A stretch of DNA of 64,000 nucleotides. Origin: Yamagishiella unicocca (taxonomy: Eukaryota > Chlorophyta > Chlorophyceae > Chlamydomonadales > Volvocaceae). A model generated the notes under the pieces. It did not search any database and was not told the DNA's origin. It was given only the letters and a program-made list of their open reading frames with translations. Every line of letters begins with the position of its first letter. The first letter of the stretch is position 1. The DNA is taken from NCBI GenBank assembly GCA_003116995.1, contig BDSL01000168.1, positions 1 through 64,000 of the forward strand, in the 5' to 3' direction. The position numbers were made by a program, and so were the translations under genes. Positions 22,406-32,809 of this stretch are shown piece by piece.

Positions 22406-22968
22406 TGTTGTAGTAGCGCTACGAGTGGACGCACCCGTACGCTCGCACTATAGCCCTTCGGCGTTCTCTGAAGAGTCCGACCTTGTGCGATGATTCGTAC
22501 ACAACATACCATTATCTGATGATAATACGATACTACATTGTCAGTAGGTCGAGAACCTAGCGTGAGCGCCTAGGTTGGGACGCAAGCATGATTGCTTGAG
22601 TCGTGATGTCCGGCTGTCACCGAACATCACTGGTAAATGGCTGTACGCCTTCCACCGATTGGAGTAAAGGGCCGACGTTACACGAGCAGCCACTTCTGTA
22701 CGGCTGCCTCGGGATGCTGAAGCGACTAACCCGAGATATCAAAGGTCACCTCGCCGGTTGGCTTTCCATGAGCTTCATGGTTGACTATAAATAGTCATGG
22801 CTATGCCCAATCGGTAATTATCATTACCACCTCACTGGACTTTAGTCTATGGACGTGCTCTTCGGAACCGGATCCCCTAACGATCCCATTGATTTGGAAC
22901 AGGAGTAGTGTCCTTCGACTCCTGGGCGTTTAGACGTTGCTTCTTCTAGTGAGCAGCCGTCTACAACA
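22406..22968 (+). repeat. 5' LTR (563 bp)
   Basis: It begins TGTTGTAG and ends CTACAACA, 8-bp terminal inverted repeats. It contains a TATA-like GACTATAAATAG at about 22,783, a plausible core promoter. Confidence 0.95.
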
Positions 22969-22972
22969 AGTT

Positions 22973-22988
22973 TGGTATCGAGACCAGG
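22973..22988 (+). other. Primer binding site, initiator-Met-tRNA-like
   Basis: TGGTATCGAGACCAGG starts four bases after the LTR. Its complement resembles the 3' end of eukaryotic initiator tRNA-Met (CTGGCTCTGATACCA) with a few mismatches, so the primer is probably an algal initiator tRNA. Confidence 0.6.
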
Positions 22989-23348
22989 TTGTCTCGTATC
23001 GGCCAGCCTTGTCGGCTACTCGGCGCGGCTTTGGCCGACCTTGGAGTGGGATTGGTTTCGCACCAATTATCGAGCGCTTTGGTGGAACCAGTACGGTTCT
23101 GCGGAGACTCGCTGGTACACGGCGACCGACCGTATGGGCTCGCCCATCGCCGAGCGCTACCTGGACGCGTTGCGCCAACTAGCCGTCCTGAGACGTGAGT
23201 ACTGAAGTATCTCTTGTCTTTTGCTAGTCTGCTTTAGGACTGTTGAAAGCAAGCCGCGCTTGTGTTAGGTCCGAGTTGTTCTGTCCGTCTTCCGTCTTCC
23301 GCTGTCATCGTTAACTCGTTGTTTTCCTTGACGTGACAGTCAGCTCAA

Positions 23349-25076
23349 TTGATACTGAGGACATGCAGCCTCAGGTCCCGCCCGGTGGGTCTAGATAGGG
23401 GACATTACGTCCCGGGAGTGGGATGGATAGTGGACCCTGTGGGTGCCGCTGCGCCTAATCCCTTGGACGTCTTTTACGGGCAGGAAGAGTATGATCCGGT
23501 TGATCCCTACGTTGAGGCTCGACGTGTTCGCCCGCGTGCTCTTCCTCGTGCTGCAGTTGGCCCGATCGATCCCCTGCCCCAGCCCGTGGCTGGTGCGCAA
23601 CAGCAGCAGGCGGCAGTGGCCCCAATTCCGCCCGTGGCTGAAGTTCAGCAGCCGGTGGCTGAAGGGCTTGTGGCTCCTGCGCCAGTGGCAGCAGCTGATC
23701 CACCCGCGGTGGTGGCACCCCAGCCGGCGGTACCACGTGCCGTTCTGCCTGTGGCGGCTGACGCCCATGCTCCACAGCCACGGCCTCGTGTGGTGTTGCC
23801 CGCGGCCGTGCCGCGTCCGCAGGTGGCCGCTGTTCGACCCGCGGTTGTCCAGCAGCAGCCACCGCCTCCGGTCGTTGTTCAACCACCAGTGGCCCCACCT
23901 CCGGTCGTCCCTTTGCCCGCGGCAATGGATCCGATGGACGTGAACGTCGCTGCGCCAGTGGTGCCGCAGGTGGGTGGTTTTCGGGTTAGTTTCCCGTCGC
24001 CTAAGCTGAACGTCGTGACCGGCAAGCCAGCAGAACCAGAGCACGTTAGAGCGTTTGTGACTGATGTCCGCGCCTATTTCGGCCTAGCGGGCTGGGTGAA
24101 CCCCCCGAACGACCTAGCGCAGAAGCTTTACCTCAGCGGTACCCTTGAAGGGGAAGCCAAGACGTGGCACGTTACTTGGACTCGGTCAGTGCCGAATTAC
24201 ACCGTAGAGCAGGTGCTTGAAGCACTGCAGGTTCGCTTTGCGCCGGAGATTCATTCACGTGCATACCAGGCTCGTAACATGTTGGCCAGCGGTCAGCTGA
24301 AGCAAGGCACGACTGAAGCCGTCGCCGCATTTGCAAGCCGTTACGAAGCCCTAGTGCAGGATCTCCCGGATATGCCGGAAAGCGACCGCATTTTCCACTT
24401 TCGCAACTCGCTGTTGCCGTACCTGCGTGAAGCATGTGCCGTCTCCCCAACGTTTGAGGAGCACACCTCGTATGCGTCACTGAGGCAACACGCATTAGGG
24501 GTTGAGAAACAAAACCTTGCACGCGCTTCCATGACGCGCGGAGCGTCTAAAACGCATGTTGCCGCTGCCGTGGGTGAACCCCTGCAGAACGTCGCGGCTT
24601 TTGGGCCGCCCCCACACAACGCCGGTGGCGATAGGGGCCGTGGACGTGGCCGCGGTCGAGGGCGTGTCAACGGCGGTGGCCGGGGCGCGAACCAAGGCCG
24701 GGGTCCAGGCAACGCTGGTGGACGTGGTCCCCAATATCAGCAGCCTTACCAGCAGCAACACGGGGTCCGTGGAGGTGGTGGTGGCCGCGGAGGCCCTGCC
24801 GTGCGTGGTGGTGGGCGTGGCGCTGTGCAAGTGCCGGATGATGAGGGGTGGCAGCCAGTAGGCAGGCGTCGGACTGCCGCGCAGGCAGGGCTGGACGGGC
24901 CCGTGGCCCTCAGCAAGTGGCAGCACCCTGATGGTAGTTTGTTGCCCGCCGACCAGGTGTCATTCGCCCGCGCCCGTCAAGCGTGTTTCCTTTGCCTGTC
25001 GCAAAAACATGGGTACGACAACTGCCCTCTCTGGTCCGCGTACGGTGATGGTGCGGGAGGCAGTGGCGGTGCCTAG
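23349..25076 (+). CDS. gag: Gag polyprotein of the chromovirus
   Basis: The frame is open from a TTG at 23349 for 575 residues. Residues about 60-205 are a Pro/Ala/Val/Gln-rich linker. Residues about 212-370 are a retrotransposon-gag capsid domain (FVTDVRAYFGLAGW, LSGTLEGEAKTW, FRNSLLPYLREAC). Residues about 425-500 are RGG-rich, RNA-binding in type. Residues 546-559 form a CCHC zinc knuckle, CFLCLSQKHGYDNC. The natural start is unclear: ATG 23363 gives MQPQVPPGG and then runs into a stop after a GGG run, and losing one G there would join it to this frame. Gag ends in UAG and pol continues in the same frame. Confidence 0.9.
   Translation: MILRTCSLRSRPVGLDRGHYVPGVGWIVDPVGAAAPNPLDVFYGQEEYDPVDPYVEARRVRPRALPRAAVGPIDPLPQPVAGAQQQQAAVAPIPPVAEVQQPVAEGLVAPAPVAAADPPAVVAPQPAVPRAVLPVAADAHAPQPRPRVVLPAAVPRPQVAAVRPAVVQQQPPPPVVVQPPVAPPPVVPLPAAMDPMDVNVAAPVVPQVGGFRVSFPSPKLNVVTGKPAEPEHVRAFVTDVRAYFGLAGWVNPPNDLAQKLYLSGTLEGEAKTWHVTWTRSVPNYTVEQVLEALQVRFAPEIHSRAYQARNMLASGQLKQGTTEAVAAFASRYEALVQDLPDMPESDRIFHFRNSLLPYLREACAVSPTFEEHTSYASLRQHALGVEKQNLARASMTRGASKTHVAAAVGEPLQNVAAFGPPPHNAGGDRGRGRGRGRGRVNGGGRGANQGRGPGNAGGRGPQYQQPYQQQHGVRGGGGGRGGPAVRGGGRGAVQVPDDEGWQPVGRRRTAAQAGLDGPVALSKWQHPDGSLLPADQVSFARARQACFLCLSQKHGYDNCPLWSAYGDGAGGSGGA
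25074..25076 (+). other. UAG between gag and pol, candidate readthrough codon
   Basis: GCC-UAG-GAA: gag and pol share one reading frame, and the sequence after UAG stays open (ELPPVAAIDHQPTGSV) to the first pol ATG at 25125. The arrangement fits pol expression by stop readthrough. A separate start at 25125 or a point mutation are alternatives. Confidence 0.5.
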
Positions 25077-25124
25077 GAACTCCCTCCTGTTGCCGCTATT
25101 GATCACCAGCCAACAGGGTCTGTT

Positions 25125-28100
25125 ATGTCACGCGGTGTCCGCGGGGAAATGGGATGCGCGTTTGCGGCAGCTGAGCTGGCCGACTTGGAACGGCGCATGA
25201 ACCGTGTGTTCACCCTGGATGCCTTGGCTGCTGATTGCGGCACGGCAGCAGTCTGTAACGTTTACAGTTGCTCAGGAAATCCCTTCTCTCAAACTGACAT
25301 AGGTGGTCACACCGTTTGGTTAGCTCCGTCAGCTACCAACCTTGTTCCGTACCTCCAACACTATGAGACGTGCAAGCTGATGCATCCCAACACCGCAGCG
25401 TGTGTGTTAGCGCCGAGCAGTGCTGATGCCTCTCTTTTCGCTAGGATGCGTCCCTTGAAAAGGTACTTGCAAGGAACTCAGCTTTTCCACGCAACGGGAT
25501 TACAAGGTGAACGCCAGCTGATGCCCGGTATTCCCTCCGACATGATTGTCTGGTATGATCCCCCCGGAACAGTTGAGACACCAGTGTGTGCGACGGTTGA
25601 GGACCGTACTCCTCACGTCATCGCAACGGCCAGTGGCCAGTCTGTCAGCGTTCTGTTGGACTCAGGGGCAGGGCCCAATTTTATTGCGCAACACTTGGTG
25701 AAAAATCTCGGCCTGAAGGTTGGGGCTGCGCCCTATACGCAGGTGGGATTGGCCGACGGTGGCAGTTGTCCCGTTTTAGGTCAGGCTCTGATCAGGCTGA
25801 AGCTTGGGCCTATTCGTATGCAGGTTAGAGCCCTCGTGTTGTCCGACCTGACGGCGGCAACAGACGTGATCGTCGGGTCTCACACGTTGGAACACTACGG
25901 TGCCCAGCTAGACTTCCTAAGGCATGAAGTGACCTTTCGAAAGAAGTCCCTGCGATACCGAATGAACTACAGGGTTGGTAGAGCCCCCGAAGCGCAAACC
26001 GTACGGGAGGTTCACCACGTGATAGCTGCTATGACTGCGCAGTCTGAGGTACGTGCGGTCAGTCGTAAGCAAGCTAAGAGCATGCTGCGAAAAGGGGCGC
26101 AGATGCTGATGGTTAGGCCGTTGAGACGGGCTGACGCCATCTTGTGCACGGTGAACCGTAAGCGAGCGGACATGAGTGTACCCTCCTTAAGCGCAGTAGG
26201 GACAAGTGAACCTGATCCCGAAGTCGCAGCTTTGCTAGCGCGATATGAGGATGTCTTTGCGGAAATATCTGGTGTACCGCCTGATAGGCCGGTTGAACAC
26301 ACAATACCTTTGTTACCTGACGCCACGCCAGTGTCAAAGCCGCTTTACCGCCTCACTCCCGTGGAGTTGGAGGAAGTTAAACGGCAGGTTGAGGACCTCA
26401 CACGCAAGGGGATGATTCGCCCGAGCCAGTCACCATGGGCAGCACCGATCCTCTTCGTAGGCAAGAAGGACGGCACCCTGAGAATGGTGGTTGATTATAG
26501 AGGTCTCAACGCGCAAACGGTGAAGAATCGTTACCCGCTGCCACGGATAGACGATCTCATCGACAGTCTGGGAGGCAGTACAGTGTACTCGTCTCTAGAT
26601 TTGCAGCAAGGGTATAATCAGATAAAAATTCGAGCAGAGGATGTGCCGCAAACCGCGTTCCGGACACCCATGGGCCATTACGAGTACGTTGTACTGCCGT
26701 TTGGTTTATCGAACGCTCCGGCCACGTTCCAGGCCGTTATGAACCGCATCTTTGAACCCTACATCGGTCGATTCGTAGTGGTTTACTTGGATGATATCCT
26801 CGTGTATTCGCGTGATCGTGAAGAACACCTAAAGCATCTTGAGATGACTCTCGAAGTGCTGCGGAAACAGAAGTTTCACGCAAAGGCCTCAAAGTGTCAT
26901 TGGGCACAGAGTGAACTCGAATATTTGGGCCATATCGTTAGCGCTGATGGTGTGCGAATGGATCCGAAGAAAGTCAGCGTCGTACGCGACTGGCCTCTAC
27001 CAAAATCTGCCACGGAGTTAAGGCAGTTCCTCGGTCTTACGAACTATTTCCGAAAGTTTATAAGAGCCTATGCGGCTATTTCGGCCCCTTTGACAGACAT
27101 GCTGCGCGGGGACGCAAGCTGTCGTCCCGAGGAGTGGACGCCCGAAAGGCGTGAGGCGTTCGTGCGTGTCAAGAACGTATTAGCGGACGACGTGCTCCTT
27201 CGCTATCCTGACATGACACAACCCTTTACATTCGAGGTCGTGACCGACGCTTCGCTACGCGGTACGGGTGCTGTGCTACTGCAAGGCGGGAAGCCTATTG
27301 CGTTCACGAGCAAAAAGTTCACCCCGGCCGAAGTGAATTACACAACTGGCGAACAGGAGTTACTTGGTGTAATCCACGCCCTGCGGGAGTGGCGATGCTA
27401 CCTGGAAGGGCCGCATGATGTGCGGATGGTGACGGATCACCACCCTCTAGTGTACCTCAATACGCAACCTACTTTGAGCAGGCGACAAGCCCGTTGGCTT
27501 GAGTTTCTGTCGCGGTTCCACCTGTCGTGGGAACACCGAGCTGGTAAGCTCAACGTGGCGGATGCGCTGAGTCGCAACCCGGCGCTGAATGCGGCCACAC
27601 GCTCTCAAAGTCAGGGATCGCTCCGGTCTCGCATCCTAGCAGGATACGTGAAGGACCCGTGGTTCCGTAACCCACTAAACACCGACCTTCTCGAACGTCA
27701 TTCGGATGGGTACTGGTTGAAGGCGATGCCTGATGGCCGCAAAAGGGTGGTTGTCCCTGACGATGGACAGTTACGGAAGGAGCTGGTGTCCCGATGTCAT
27801 GGGGGTCCCATGGCCGGACATCCTGGGAAAACGCGTACAACAGAGTTGGTACAGCGGTCCCATTGGTGGCCTAGTCTGGCTGCGGACGTGGAAGCTTACG
27901 TAGCGGGCTGTGAACAGTGCCAACGTAACAAAGCTCGGTCAGGGAAGCAGCCTGGTTTGTTACAACCACTTCCTATTCCCGACATGCCCTGGGAGGCCGT
28001 GTCGATGGACTTTGTGACCAGTTTGCCACGCACAAAACAGGGCTACGATACTGTGTTGGTATTCGTTGACCGGTTGACCAAAATGGCTCATTTTGTACCA

Positions 28101-29081
28101 ACCACTAAAACGGTTACTGCTGAGCAGACCGCGGAGTTGTTCTTCCAGAACGTGGTTAGGTTACATGGCCTGCCAAGAACGACAGTGTCGGATCGCGGAC
28201 CGCAATTCGCTGGCAAATTTTGGCAACACCTTGCACGGATGGTCGACCTGAGGGCTAACCTATCCACAGCTTTTCACCCCCAGACCGATGGTCAAACGGA
28301 AGTCATGAACCGTGTGCTGGGTGATATGCTGCGCAACTACTGCGATACCGCACCCAAGTCGTGGGATGCCTCGTTGGGTCTGGCAGAGTTTGCTACCAAC
28401 AACGCAGTAAACCGCTCGACGGGTCAGACACCGTTCTTCTTGAATTACGGATGGCATCCTAGAACCCCACTGGTTCAGGAACTGGACGTGACCGTTCCAG
28501 CTGCCAAAGCTTATGCCCAAAATCTCGAGCAGCGGTTAGCTGATGCAAAGCGTTGCCTGAAGGCCGCACAAGACCGCACCTCTGCGTACTACAATAAGTC
28601 GCATGTTGGTTCAACGTTTGAACCGCAGCAACTCGTTTTGTTGAGTACAAAGAATTTGACGCGACAAGCCGAAGGCTCGCGCAAAATGCAACCCCGGTGG
28701 ATCGGGCCGTTTGCGGTTGAACGTATGATTGGCTCAGCTGCTGTGCAACTGAATCTACCCAGTCATCTCAAGTTCCACAATGTGTTTCATGTGAGCTTGG
28801 TGAAACCCTATCGTGCAGACGGGTCGTTTCAACCTTTACCGCTTGAGCAGTTGTCCGACTGGCAACCTGCTGACATCGATGGGTACTTTCCAATTGAGCG
28901 TATCTTGGATTACCGTCGACGAAAAGTTGGTAAAAAGAAATTCGTGAACGAATATCTCGTCAAGTGGCGCGGATACGATTCCGAACATAACAGTTGGGAA
29001 CCGGAATCCAACTTTACCCCGGACATGTCTTCTGAGTTAGAAGCTGTTCGTCAGCGAAGTCGCGAGGACGCAACTTCCTAA
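25125..29081 (+). CDS. pol: Pol polyprotein: Dam-like domain, protease, RT, RNase H, integrase, chromodomain
   Basis: 1,318 residues from the first ATG; the frame is open back to the gag stop. Residues about 25-150 resemble a Dam-type N6-adenine methylase fold (FTLDALAAD...VWLAP) without the catalytic NPPF/DPPY. The aspartic protease has LLDSGAG with Asp179. The reverse transcriptase has YLDD at 554-557. RNase H starts VVTDAS with Asp708. The integrase has an HHCC zinc region (RCHGGPMAGHPG...CEQC) and a catalytic triad Asp962, Asp1023, Glu1059, the DD35E spacing. The chromodomain near 1,250-1,305 has EYLVKWRGYDSEHNSWEPESN. All visible catalytic residues outside the Dam-like part are intact, so the element may be active. 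Pol copies the RNA, and the integrase inserts the DNA, with the chromodomain guiding it to histone marks. Confidence 0.95.
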   Translation: MSRGVRGEMGCAFAAAELADLERRMNRVFTLDALAADCGTAAVCNVYSCSGNPFSQTDIGGHTVWLAPSATNLVPYLQHYETCKLMHPNTAACVLAPSSADASLFARMRPLKRYLQGTQLFHATGLQGERQLMPGIPSDMIVWYDPPGTVETPVCATVEDRTPHVIATASGQSVSVLLDSGAGPNFIAQHLVKNLGLKVGAAPYTQVGLADGGSCPVLGQALIRLKLGPIRMQVRALVLSDLTAATDVIVGSHTLEHYGAQLDFLRHEVTFRKKSLRYRMNYRVGRAPEAQTVREVHHVIAAMTAQSEVRAVSRKQAKSMLRKGAQMLMVRPLRRADAILCTVNRKRADMSVPSLSAVGTSEPDPEVAALLARYEDVFAEISGVPPDRPVEHTIPLLPDATPVSKPLYRLTPVELEEVKRQVEDLTRKGMIRPSQSPWAAPILFVGKKDGTLRMVVDYRGLNAQTVKNRYPLPRIDDLIDSLGGSTVYSSLDLQQGYNQIKIRAEDVPQTAFRTPMGHYEYVVLPFGLSNAPATFQAVMNRIFEPYIGRFVVVYLDDILVYSRDREEHLKHLEMTLEVLRKQKFHAKASKCHWAQSELEYLGHIVSADGVRMDPKKVSVVRDWPLPKSATELRQFLGLTNYFRKFIRAYAAISAPLTDMLRGDASCRPEEWTPERREAFVRVKNVLADDVLLRYPDMTQPFTFEVVTDASLRGTGAVLLQGGKPIAFTSKKFTPAEVNYTTGEQELLGVIHALREWRCYLEGPHDVRMVTDHHPLVYLNTQPTLSRRQARWLEFLSRFHLSWEHRAGKLNVADALSRNPALNAATRSQSQGSLRSRILAGYVKDPWFRNPLNTDLLERHSDGYWLKAMPDGRKRVVVPDDGQLRKELVSRCHGGPMAGHPGKTRTTELVQRSHWWPSLAADVEAYVAGCEQCQRNKARSGKQPGLLQPLPIPDMPWEAVSMDFVTSLPRTKQGYDTVLVFVDRLTKMAHFVPTTKTVTAEQTAELFFQNVVRLHGLPRTTVSDRGPQFAGKFWQHLARMVDLRANLSTAFHPQTDGQTEVMNRVLGDMLRNYCDTAPKSWDASLGLAEFATNNAVNRSTGQTPFFLNYGWHPRTPLVQELDVTVPAAKAYAQNLEQRLADAKRCLKAAQDRTSAYYNKSHVGSTFEPQQLVLLSTKNLTRQAEGSRKMQPRWIGPFAVERMIGSAAVQLNLPSHLKFHNVFHVSLVKPYRADGSFQPLPLEQLSDWQPADIDGYFPIERILDYRRRKVGKKKFVNEYLVKWRGYDSEHNSWEPESNFTPDMSSELEAVRQRSREDATS

Positions 29082-29092
29082 AGGGGGGGCAA
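29080..29092 (+). other. Polypurine tract
   Basis: AAAGGGGGGGCAA just before the 3' LTR; it overlaps the pol stop codon TAA (29079-29081). It primes plus-strand synthesis. Confidence 0.85.
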
Positions 29093-29093
29093 T

Positions 29094-29653
29094 TGTTGTA
29101 GTAGCGCTACGAGTGGACGCACCCGTACGCTCGCACTATAGCCCTTCGGCGTTCTCTGAAGAGTCCGACCTTGTGCGATGATTCGTACACAACATACCAT
29201 TATCTGATGATAATACGATACTACATTGTCAGTAGGTCGAGAACCTAGCGTGAGCGCCTAGGTTGGGACGCAAGCATGATTGCTTGAGTCGTGATGTCCG
29301 GCTGTCACCGAACATCACTGGTAAATGGCTGTACGCCTTCCACCGATTGGAGTAAAGGGCCGACGTTACACGAGCAGCCACTTCTGTACGGCTGCCTCGG
29401 GATGCTGAAGCGACTAACCCGAGATATCAAAGGTCACCTCGCCGGTTGGCTTTCCATGAGCTTCATGGTTGACTATAAATAGTCATGGCTATGCCCAATC
29501 GGTAATTATCATTACCACCTCACTGGACTTTAGTCTATGGACGTGCTCTTCGGAACCGGATCCCCTAACGATCCCATTGATTTGGAACAGGAGTGTCCTT
29601 CGACTCCTGGGCGTTTAGACGTTGCTTCTTCTAGTGAGCAGCCGTCTACAACA
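29094..29653 (+). repeat. 3' LTR (560 bp)
   Basis: TGTTGTAG...CTACAACA, matching the 5' LTR except for a 3-base deletion near 29,593. Confidence 0.95.
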
Positions 29654-31690
29654 TGCACCAAACCCTCAAGAGACCTTCGGCACCCAAGCCACGGACTTGA
29701 CCGACTTCCACCATTAGGCCTAAACTTCTGGCAGTACCCATGAAACATACACAATGTGAATCCATTCCCAAGAGCGTGCAGCAAACGTCGGAGCTCTGGG
29801 TTCGCTGGTGTATCGGTCCGTAGGGACCTTCGGCACCCAAGCCACGGACTTGACCGACTTCCACCATTAGGCCTAAACTTCTGGCAGTACCCATGAAACA
29901 TACACAATGTGAATCCATTCCCAAGAGCGTGCAGCAAACGTCGGAGCTCCGGGTTCGCTGGTGTATCGGTCCGTAGGGCTCTCTCGCACCAAACCCTCAA
30001 GAGACCTTCGGCACCCAAGCCACGGACTTGACTGACTTCCACCATTAGGCCTAAACTTCTGGCTGTACCCATGAAACATACACAATGTGAATCCATTCCC
30101 AAGAGCGTGCAGCAAACGTCGGAGCTCCAGGTTCGCTGGTGTATCGGTCCGTAGGGCTCTCTTGCACCAAACCCTCAAGAGACCTTCGGCACCCAAGCCA
30201 CGGACTTGACCGACTTCCACCATTAGGCCTAAACTTCTGGCAGTACCCATGAAACATACACAATGTGAATCCATTCCCAAGAGCGTGCAGCAAACGTCGG
30301 AGCTCCGGGTTCGCTGGTGTATCGGTCCGTAGGGCTCTCTCGCACCAAACCCTCAAGAGACCTTCGGCACCCAAGCCACGGACTTGACCGACTTCCACCA
30401 TTAGGCCTAAACTTCTGGCAGTACCCATGAAACATACACAATGTGAATCCATTCCCAAGAGCGTGCAGCAAACGTCGGAGCTCCGGGTTCGCTGGTGTAT
30501 CGGTCCGTAGGGCTCTCTCGCACCAAACCCTCAAGAGACCTTCGGCACCCAAGCCACGGACTTGACTGACTTCCACCATTAGGCCTAAACTTCTGGCTGT
30601 ACCCATGAAACATACACAATGTGAATCCATTCCCAAGAGCGTGCAGCAAACGTCGGAGCTCCAGGTTCGCTGGTGTATCGGTCCGTAGGGCTCTCTTGCA
30701 CCAAACCCTCAAGAGACCTTCGGCACCCAAGCCACGGACTTGACCGACTTCCACCATTAGGCCTAAACTTCTGGCAGTACCCATGAAACATACACAATGT
30801 GAATCCATTCCCAAGAGCGTGCAGCAAACGTCGGAGCTCCAGGTTCGCTGGTGTATCGGTCCGTAGGGCTCTCTTGCACCAAACCCTCAAGAGACCTTCG
30901 GCACCCAAGCCACGGACTTGACCGACTTCCACCATTAGGCCTAAACTTCTGGCAGTACCCATGAAACATACACAATGTGAATCCATTCCCAAGAGCGTGC
31001 AGCAAACGTCGGAGCTCCAGGTTCGCTGGTGTATCGGTCCGTAGGGCTCTCTTGCACCAAACCCTCAAGAGACCTTCGGCACCCAAGCCACGGACTTGAC
31101 CGACTTCCACCATTAGGCCTAAACTTCTGGCAGTACCCATGAAACATACACAATGTGAATCCATTCCCAAGAGCGTGCAGCAAACGTCGGAGCTCCGGGT
31201 TCGCTGGTGTATCGGTCCGTAGGGCTCTCTCGCACCAAACCCTCAAGAGACCTTCGGCACCCAAGCCACGGACTTGACTGACTTCCACCATTAGGCCTAA
31301 ACTTCTGGCTGTACCCATGAAACATACACAATGTGAATCCATTCCCAAGAGCGTGCAGCAGACGTCGGAGCTCCAGGTTCGCTGGTGTATCGGTCCGTAG
31401 GGCTCTCTTGCACCAAACCCTCAAGAGACCTTCGGCACCCAAGCCACGGACTTCTGGCTGTACCAATGAAACATACACAATGTGAATCCATTCCCAAGAG
31501 CGTGCAGCAAAAGTCGGAGCTCCAGGTTCGCTGGTGTATCGGTCCGTAGGGCTCTCTTGCACCAAACCCTCAAGAGACCTTCGGCACCCAAGCCACGGAC
31601 TTGACTGACTTCCACCATTAGGCCTAATCTTCTGGCAGTACCCATGCAACATGCACAATGTGAATCCATTCCCAAGAGCGTGCAGCAAAC
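29654..31690. repeat. 178-bp satellite array, right part (about 11 copies)
   Basis: It resumes with TGCACCAAACCCTCAAGAG. The landmark GTACCCATGAAACATACACA recurs every 178 bp, except for a 25-bp deletion in the unit near 29,826 and a 54-bp deletion near 31,450. It ends at about 31,700, where the CGGAAACAAGGACCGCC dispersed repeat begins. Confidence 0.95.
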
Positions 31691-31699
31691 GTCGGAGTT

Positions 31700-31970
31700 C
31701 CGTTCGCAGCACGGAAACAAGGACCGCCAAAAAGCGGCCACGGTCAAAAAGGGGCTCCGAACGGCACCACCACCCCGTGCGGGCTGACACCGGTATCCAA
31801 TGCACCCCGCCCGGAATGGACAAACAGAAGCTATAGGTTTCGAAGCCTTGCCCACCTCAGCGCCCGACCTGGTCTCGCCTCTCCGAACCTTTCCGGGCCC
31901 CGCCTCACTGTCCGTCGGGGGTCCGAACGGCCGGGCCAGACCGACCAACCATTCGCGCATTCACAACAGA
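31700..31970 (+). repeat. Dispersed repeat (CGGAAACAAGGACCGCCAAA family)
   Basis: The same sequence as 18,095-18,250 and, inverted, 19,205-19,395. It abuts the satellite end directly. Confidence 0.75.
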
Positions 31971-32809
31971 GCGTAAATGTGACTGTGGACAAGCGTGTGG
32001 ACAAGAGTGTGTTGTGACTGATGTGACATACGCGGTTTGATGTGATTTGCTTTGCGTGAGGGATCACATACACCGAGAACTGCTGTTGTAGCTCATGGGG
32101 GGCACTGACATGTCGACTGTCATCGTGTTTGCGAGGTTTCGTGTGGCCCCGACAACGTGGTCACTCTGCTCCTGGCGAAAGGCACCAGCGAGGATCGGGA
32201 TCGTGCGCTCTGTAATGTTGGTGGAATGAATGAATGACCCTGTTGCCAGGAGTTGTTATTACTGCTTTGGGTCCTTTCGCGATTTCTCCAGGAGGTATGA
32301 GGACGCCTGCGGGTTTGGGCTCTAGGTGTGTGGTGCACAGCGCACCACGGTTGGGGCCCTGACGCGGTATTATTGCCTTGGGGGTCGAATGCGTTTCCGC
32401 AGAGTTGGCAGGCATGTGGAGCCCCTCGCAGCCACGAGGTGTGTGTGATTGAGGAACATGGACGTGTCAATTTGTGGTATGGATATATTCTAACAATTGC
32501 AAGGGAATGCATGAGACTTTTAGCTCTCGGTTGAGAGACACTGACTGATGAGGAATTGGATAACCTATTGTGCATTTTCGTTCAACCCCAGAGGACATCA
32601 TAGTTGTGCTGCATAGTATACGCAGCCGCTACCGTGTATTTTTAGCGGAGACCTTTCCTTTGCGAACCCCTTCCCCCAAGGCTAGTCCCCCTCGGATGAC
32701 CGTGAACGCACCAGCTAGCGCATCCGACACCATCCACACACGGATGCCTTTTAACGTTTGCAGCTCGCGCGTCACTGCCAGATCTGTTGGTGCGCCTACT
32801 ATGTGATTG
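31971..32809. other. No supported gene
   Basis: Short frames exist on both strands, but none has recognisable motifs or a splice-consistent partner. Confidence 0.45.

Larger units (their letters stand above)
22406..29653 (+). mobile_element. Complete Ty3/gypsy chromovirus LTR retrotransposon (7,248 bp)
   Basis: The order is LTR, primer site, gag, same-frame UAG, pol (Dam-like domain, protease, RT, RNase H, integrase, chromodomain), polypurine tract, LTR. The LTRs differ visibly by only a 3-base indel (GGAGTAGTGTCC against GGAGTGTCC), so insertion is recent. It sits inside the 178-bp satellite with a perfect 5-bp target duplication. The C-terminal chromodomain places it among chromoviruses, which from family knowledge target repeat-rich chromatin. 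Confidence 0.97.

Noticed and set aside
20788..22512. Series of 135-codon minus-strand frames beginning MGMDSHCVCFMG
   Set aside because: They recur with the 178-bp satellite period and overlap in staggered frames; no start, splice or domain evidence.
23391..24926. Large minus-strand frames opposite gag
   Set aside because: Shadows of gag caused by its GC-rich, repetitive codons.
32120..32575. 151-codon minus-strand frame with CQLCGNAF
   Set aside because: A single Cys pair without further zinc ligands, low-complexity tail and no homologous partner exon.
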